Below the pieces are notes generated by a model, which searched no databases, was not told where the DNA came from, and worked only from the letters and a program-made list of their open reading frames with translations. A program made the translations under genes and the position numbers. DNA of 5,839 nt from Roseateles_B flavus (lineage in GTDB: Bacteria; Pseudomonadota; Gammaproteobacteria; Burkholderiales; Burkholderiaceae_C), in NCBI RefSeq assembly GCF_039872765.1, contig NZ_JBDPZC010000029.1, positions 1-5,839 on the forward strand, written 5' to 3'. Below, piece after piece: positions 1-5,839 of the stretch. How positions within the stretch are numbered: the stretch's first letter is position 1; every line of letters begins with the position of its first letter.

Positions 1-67
1 CCACCGCCTGCGCCCGGGCCTGCACCTGCCGCGCAAACAGCGCCGCCAGACCCTCCTCGCGCGGGTA
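1..67 (-). other. Start of an adenylation domain (cut by window edge)
   Basis: After the C-domain end (LDVLPSQERAQLLGW) comes YPREEGLAALFARQVQARAQAV, which matches the usual N-terminal lead-in of A domains (YP....L..LFE.QV...P.A.A). About 22 residues are visible; none of the A cores is reached, so specificity is unknown. Confidence 0.8.
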
Positions 68-1686
68 CTCCCGCTGCGACACGCCCCAGCCCAGCAGCTG
101 CGCCCGCTCCTGCGACGGCAGCACGTCCAGGCTGGCCAGCGGCGTCTCGGGCCTGGAGGTCAATGCCTCCAGCAAGACCTCAAAGGCGCGATGGACGAAG
201 CGGCACACCCGCTCGGGGTCGACGGCCTCCTGGACCTGCGCGGTAATCATCAGGGCGGGACCGAAGTCATCGACAGAGAGCGTCAGCGGGTAGTTGGTCC
301 GCTCGTGGCCTCCCAGGTCCTCGATGTCCTCGGCCTGCGCCTCTGCAACGTTGTCCTGTTTCGCCGATTCGCCCCCCTCATCAACGGCGCTGTGACGGAA
401 GTTCAGCAAGGAGCTGAACAAAGGCGTCTGGGCGTCCACCCCGCTGCATCGCTGAGCCAGGGCCAGCGATGCCTGCTCATGGCCCAGCAGCTCGGCCATG
501 AGCCGATGGGCCTGCTTCAGCGCGCGCTCGACGCCCAGTGCGTTGACGTCCATCCTGAATGGCAGGGTGTTGATGAACATGCCGAGCGCCCGGTGCACCT
601 GCGTGCCGCCATGCATGCGGCCGAACAGCACCGTGCCGAAGACGACCGCGTGTCGGCCGCTGGTCCGGGCCAGCACCATGGACCAAGCCAGGTGGGCGAC
701 GCTGGCCATGCTCACCCCCAGGCGACGCACGCAGCTGCGCAAGGCTTCGGTCATGGCCGGAGAGACCGGCAGACGGGCCTCGGCGATGCGGCTGCCGTCA
801 CCGCGGACGTCGAGCAGCCCGAACGGTGCTGTCGGGCCGTCGATGTCGCTCAGCAGGCGCTTGAAAAAGGCTTCATGCGCGTCGTCTCTGGCGCCCAGGC
901 GCGCCTGGGCAATGAAATTCCGGAACGGCACCGGCGGTGGCAATGAAGCCCCCTCGCCGCGCTCGATGGCCATGGCCTCCTGGACCAGCAAGTCCATGGT
1001 CGTGTGGTCCACCGCCAGGTGATGGGCCAGGATGCGGAGCAGCCAGCGTCCGTCATGACCATCGGCTGCGATATAGCAGCGCAGCAACGGCGCCTGCCTC
1101 AGGTCCAGGCGCACCCGGCGTGGATCGAGGCGCGCCTCGAGCTGGCTTGCGGGCTCGCCCTGCAGGGGATCCAGCTGAAGCTCCTCAACCGGCAGCGTCA
1201 CCTGTCGGCGCACCACCTGCACGGGCTGGTCCAGACCGTCCCAGGACAGGCCGGTTCGCAGGATGTCATGGCGCTTGATCACCCCTTGCACGGCCTCCAG
1301 GAATCGATCCAGACGCGCCCTGTCCTTGAAGCGATAGAGGCTGGGCAGCAGATAGGCATCGCCCTCCGTTTCCATGAGGTGATGGAACAGGATGCCTTCC
1401 TGCAGCGGCGCCAGCGGATAGATGTCCTGGACATTGGCCGCGCCGCCCTCGACGCCGGCCACGATGCCGTCAATGGCGTCCTGGCTCAGCTGCACCAGCG
1501 GCAGCATGTCCGGCGTGATGCGCAGGCGGGCGCGGACGGCCTCCAGCAGCTCGGCCTTGTGCAGCTTGAGTTGCTGAGCCAGATCCGCGTTCATCGCGCC
1601 CTTGGGAGCGCGGACGAGCAGTTGCTCGCCATCGATATGGAGCTGAATGTTCTTTTCTTGCAGCTGTTGAAGCAAGGATTCGATGT

Positions 1687-1690
<4 letters not shown>
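1..1690 (-). CDS. Nonribosomal peptide synthetase, 5' part (docking-C-A start, 3' end outside window)
   Basis: Second NRPS subunit, open to the window edge: 563 codons plus one base are visible. The start chosen is GTG at 1690-1688. It overlaps the upstream TGA as GTGA, has a GAGGAA Shine-Dalgarno 8 nt upstream, and places a complete TubC-type docking domain at the N-terminus. The first downstream ATG (codon 33) would cut that domain. Domains: docking 1-55; linker 56-85; condensation 86-525 with HHLxxxxGD at 103-111 and HHxxxDH at 223-229; start of an A domain from about 542 (YPREEGLAALFARQV). The condensation domain takes the residue from the last carrier of the preceding gene, predicted Thr, and probably epimerizes it. 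The amino acid added by this module cannot be read because the A domain is cut. The long open frame, protein-like sequence and homology to the C domain of the first gene leave little doubt that it is coding. Confidence 0.97.
116..1435 (-). other. Condensation domain, probable dual epimerization/condensation type
   Basis: Accepts the residue from the Thr carrier of the upstream protein. It begins NVQDIYPLAPLQEGILFHH; residues 103-111 read HHLMETEGD, an exact fit to HH[I/L]xxxxGD, the extra motif described for dual E/C domains that epimerize the upstream L-residue before condensing it. The active-site motif is HHLAVDH (H223, H224, D228). Later blocks (FGTVLFGRM, LGMFINTLP, LAQRCSGV, ERTNYPL, LDVLP) match the C domain of the first protein. 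There is no separate epimerization domain on either side, which fits a dual function. A plain C domain remains possible. Confidence 0.85.
1526..1690 (-). other. TubC-type N-terminal docking domain
   Basis: Residues 1-55 of the second protein: an amphipathic first helix (IESLLQQLQEKN), two short beta strands (IQLHIDGEQLLVRAPKG), then helices (MNADLAQQLKLHKAELLEAV). The pattern of a leading Leu-rich helix, a 'DGEQLLVRAPKGA' hairpin and a closing 'LKLHKAELL' helix is characteristic of the TubC N-terminal docking family (alpha-beta-beta-alpha-alpha). It selects the correct upstream synthetase. Its place before the first C domain and beside the NRPS tail encoded just upstream supports this. Confidence 0.9.

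Positions 1691-5839
<4,149 letters not shown>

Noticed and set aside
191..946. A 251-codon plus-strand open frame
   Set aside because: Antisense to the C domain of the second NRPS gene; no family resemblance, and the minus strand encodes conserved C-domain blocks here.
1592..1594. ATG (codon 33) as the start of the second NRPS gene
   Set aside because: It would remove the first helix and hairpin of the docking domain, whereas the GTG at 1690 has a good Shine-Dalgarno and the GTGA overlap.

Overview
The window lies inside a nonribosomal peptide synthetase (NRPS) gene cluster. It holds parts of two adjacent NRPS genes, both on the minus strand, so biosynthetic order runs from high to low coordinates. 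There is no non-coding stretch: every base from 5839 to 1 belongs to one of the two genes, which overlap by 4 bases. The very high GC content, with G/C-rich third codon positions, and the style of the C domains suggest a proteobacterium. A Burkholderiales-like betaproteobacterium is my best guess, but nothing in the window fixes the genus.

Layout in transcription order. (1) 5839-1687 is the 3' part of an upstream NRPS gene: the C-terminal part of an adenylation domain (from just before core A6), a thiolation/carrier domain (T), then a complete C-A-T module, then a short acidic tail. (2) 1690-1 is the 5' part of a downstream NRPS gene: a GTG start, an N-terminal TubC-type docking domain, a complete condensation domain, and the first ~20 residues of the next A domain, cut by the window edge.

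How they work together. The complete A domain gives the ten-residue specificity code DFWNVGMVHK by hand alignment, which is one residue from the classical threonine code, so this module very probably loads L-Thr. The aminoacyl or peptidyl chain on its carrier would pass to the next protein, with the acidic C-terminal tail as a plausible partner for the TubC-type docking domain. The first condensation domain of the second protein carries an intact HHLxxxxGD motif, the signature of dual epimerization/condensation domains, which predicts D-allo-Thr in the product. The equivalent domain inside the first protein has a degraded motif (HHRxxxxSD), so epimerization of the preceding residue is doubtful. 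No thioesterase, tailoring enzyme, transporter or regulator is in view, so the final product cannot be named.

The most notable points are: the gene break falls inside a T-C linker whose two halves are still recognisable on the two proteins; the Shine-Dalgarno sequence of the second gene is made by the Glu codons of the first protein's tail; a 577-bp direct repeat (about 94% identical by hand count) spans the A-subdomain and carrier of the two modules; and GC content dips locally at the gene junction.
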